64,000 bases of DNA, from assembly GCA_018127085.1 (NCBI GenBank), contig CM030735.1, positions 62,001 to 126,000 of the forward strand, given 5' to 3'. Shown in pieces: positions 63,562-64,000 of the stretch (its first letter is position 1; each line of letters begins with the position of its first letter). Below the pieces are notes generated by a model. The model was given only the letters and a program-made list of their open reading frames with translations. It did no database searches and was not told the origin of the DNA. The position numbers and the translations under genes are program-made. Source of the stretch: Pneumocystis sp. 'macacae' (taxonomy: Eukaryota > Ascomycota > Pneumocystomycetes > Pneumocystales > Pneumocystaceae).

Positions 63562-64000
63562 TCATTTTTCTTTCTTTTTTTCTACCTTTCTCTTCTTTTC
63601 CACACTCTTTGAACCCTTTGTCTCGCTATCCTTTACATCCTTTTTCCTTTTTTTATCTTTTGTTTTCTCAGGGATTATGATATTATCTTGAGCATTTAAT
63701 TCTTTAGGGATCTGAGTAGGCTGTTGTCCGGACGGCAAATTATAATCTACATAAGTAGACTTCCATTCTTCAGGTGTTGTATCGGTAATTCTTCCATATT
63801 TCTAAGAGAATTAAAAAAAATAAAAACAAAAAAGAACAAACATCGAGCTTTCCCTCTTTTTTCAAAATCTTTTTCTTCATACTTTGAGGACCTAAACCCC
63901 ATCTTCGAGGATACGTGTCTCTTTCCATAATACATCGTTTAATTTTCGCCACAACACCATGATCACATGTTGACAATTCTACAGTCGACATTTGAGCAAT
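63562..64000 (-). CDS. CBF5: H/ACA snoRNP pseudouridine synthase Cbf5/dyskerin (C-terminal part, cut by window end)
   Basis: Two exons joined by intron 63802-63841 cover the carboxy third. [38 protein letters not shown] is the PUA-linked block of dyskerin, followed by [27 protein letters not shown] and the lysine-rich tail typical of eukaryotic Cbf5. Cbf5 is the catalytic subunit that modifies rRNA and snRNA and supports 18S processing. The catalytic TruB domain lies beyond the window. It converges on the DnaJ gene with a 210-base gap and has returned to AT-rich codon use. Confidence 0.93.

Overview
The window is a piece of a very AT-rich, gene-dense, intron-rich fungal nuclear genome. Almost every gene is cut by short GT-AG introns of about 35-55 bases. 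The gene set is conserved ascomycete housekeeping: proteasome, enolase, cullin, EPL1, SWI/SNF or RSC subunit, CBF5, SerRS. Several best matches are to the fission yeast side: an Ssp1-type kinase, Sak1-type RFX factor, Epl1, Rrn5, and a HomolD-like box in front of an RP gene. This points to Taphrinomycotina, and the base composition and gene compactness suggest Pneumocystis. That assignment is inference; no rRNA or species marker is present. I read about 38 protein genes (two cut by the window ends), one tRNA-Cys and one possible structured RNA.

Layout. 0-18 kb: RRP9 end, enolase, tRNA-Cys, proteasome RPT4, PRA1 protein, an ERJ5-like ER J-protein, ADE17, a candidate ncRNA, proteasome alpha7, ER mannosidase MNS1, a 57-residue membrane protein, CWC2 and RPL20. 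19-32 kb: RRN5-like, cullin-1, RSC8/SSR2-like, EPL1, cystathionine beta-synthase and calcineurin B. 32-42 kb is the more lineage-specific part: a 141-residue orphan and an AT-hook/zinc-finger protein diverge around a cluster of MluI-type cell cycle boxes, followed by a UPF0538 protein, a small SIM-RING SUMO-targeted ubiquitin ligase, a gene-free AT stretch of about 2.7 kb and a double-DUF8032 protein. 42-57 kb: AMPK beta subunit, FUN14 protein, SARAF, the BAR protein RVS161, a HAL4-type kinase, a CaMKK-type kinase, BET5, FAP7, HAM1, SerRS and a tiny complex I subunit.

58-63 kb is a sharply different GC-rich island (for example 45 of 60 bases are G or C at 61741-61800, against about 10-20% in flanking intergenic DNA). 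It holds FCF2, YOP1, an RFX-family transcription factor and a SIS1/psi1-type DnaJ. Introns and intergenic DNA of the island are GC-rich too, and the GC content changes gradually inside FCF2 at one edge and inside DnaJ at the other. CBF5 begins in AT-rich DNA just beyond it. YOP1 is hidden on the minus strand under long meaningless GC-rich reading frames and starts 56 bases from the RFX gene. A perfect X-box (the RFX binding site) lies inside an RFX intron and a near-perfect one inside a YOP1 intron, which suggests self-regulation. The DnaJ gene has a textbook heat shock element upstream.

Functional threads: protein turnover (RPT4, alpha7, cullin, STUbL), ER and membrane traffic (ERJ5, MNS1, PRA1, BET5, YOP1, SARAF), calcium/energy signalling (calcineurin B, CaMKK-like kinase, AMPK beta) and chromatin/transcription (EPL1, RSC8-like, RRN5, RFX). 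I see no operon-like organisation, no transposon, no CRISPR array and no virus.
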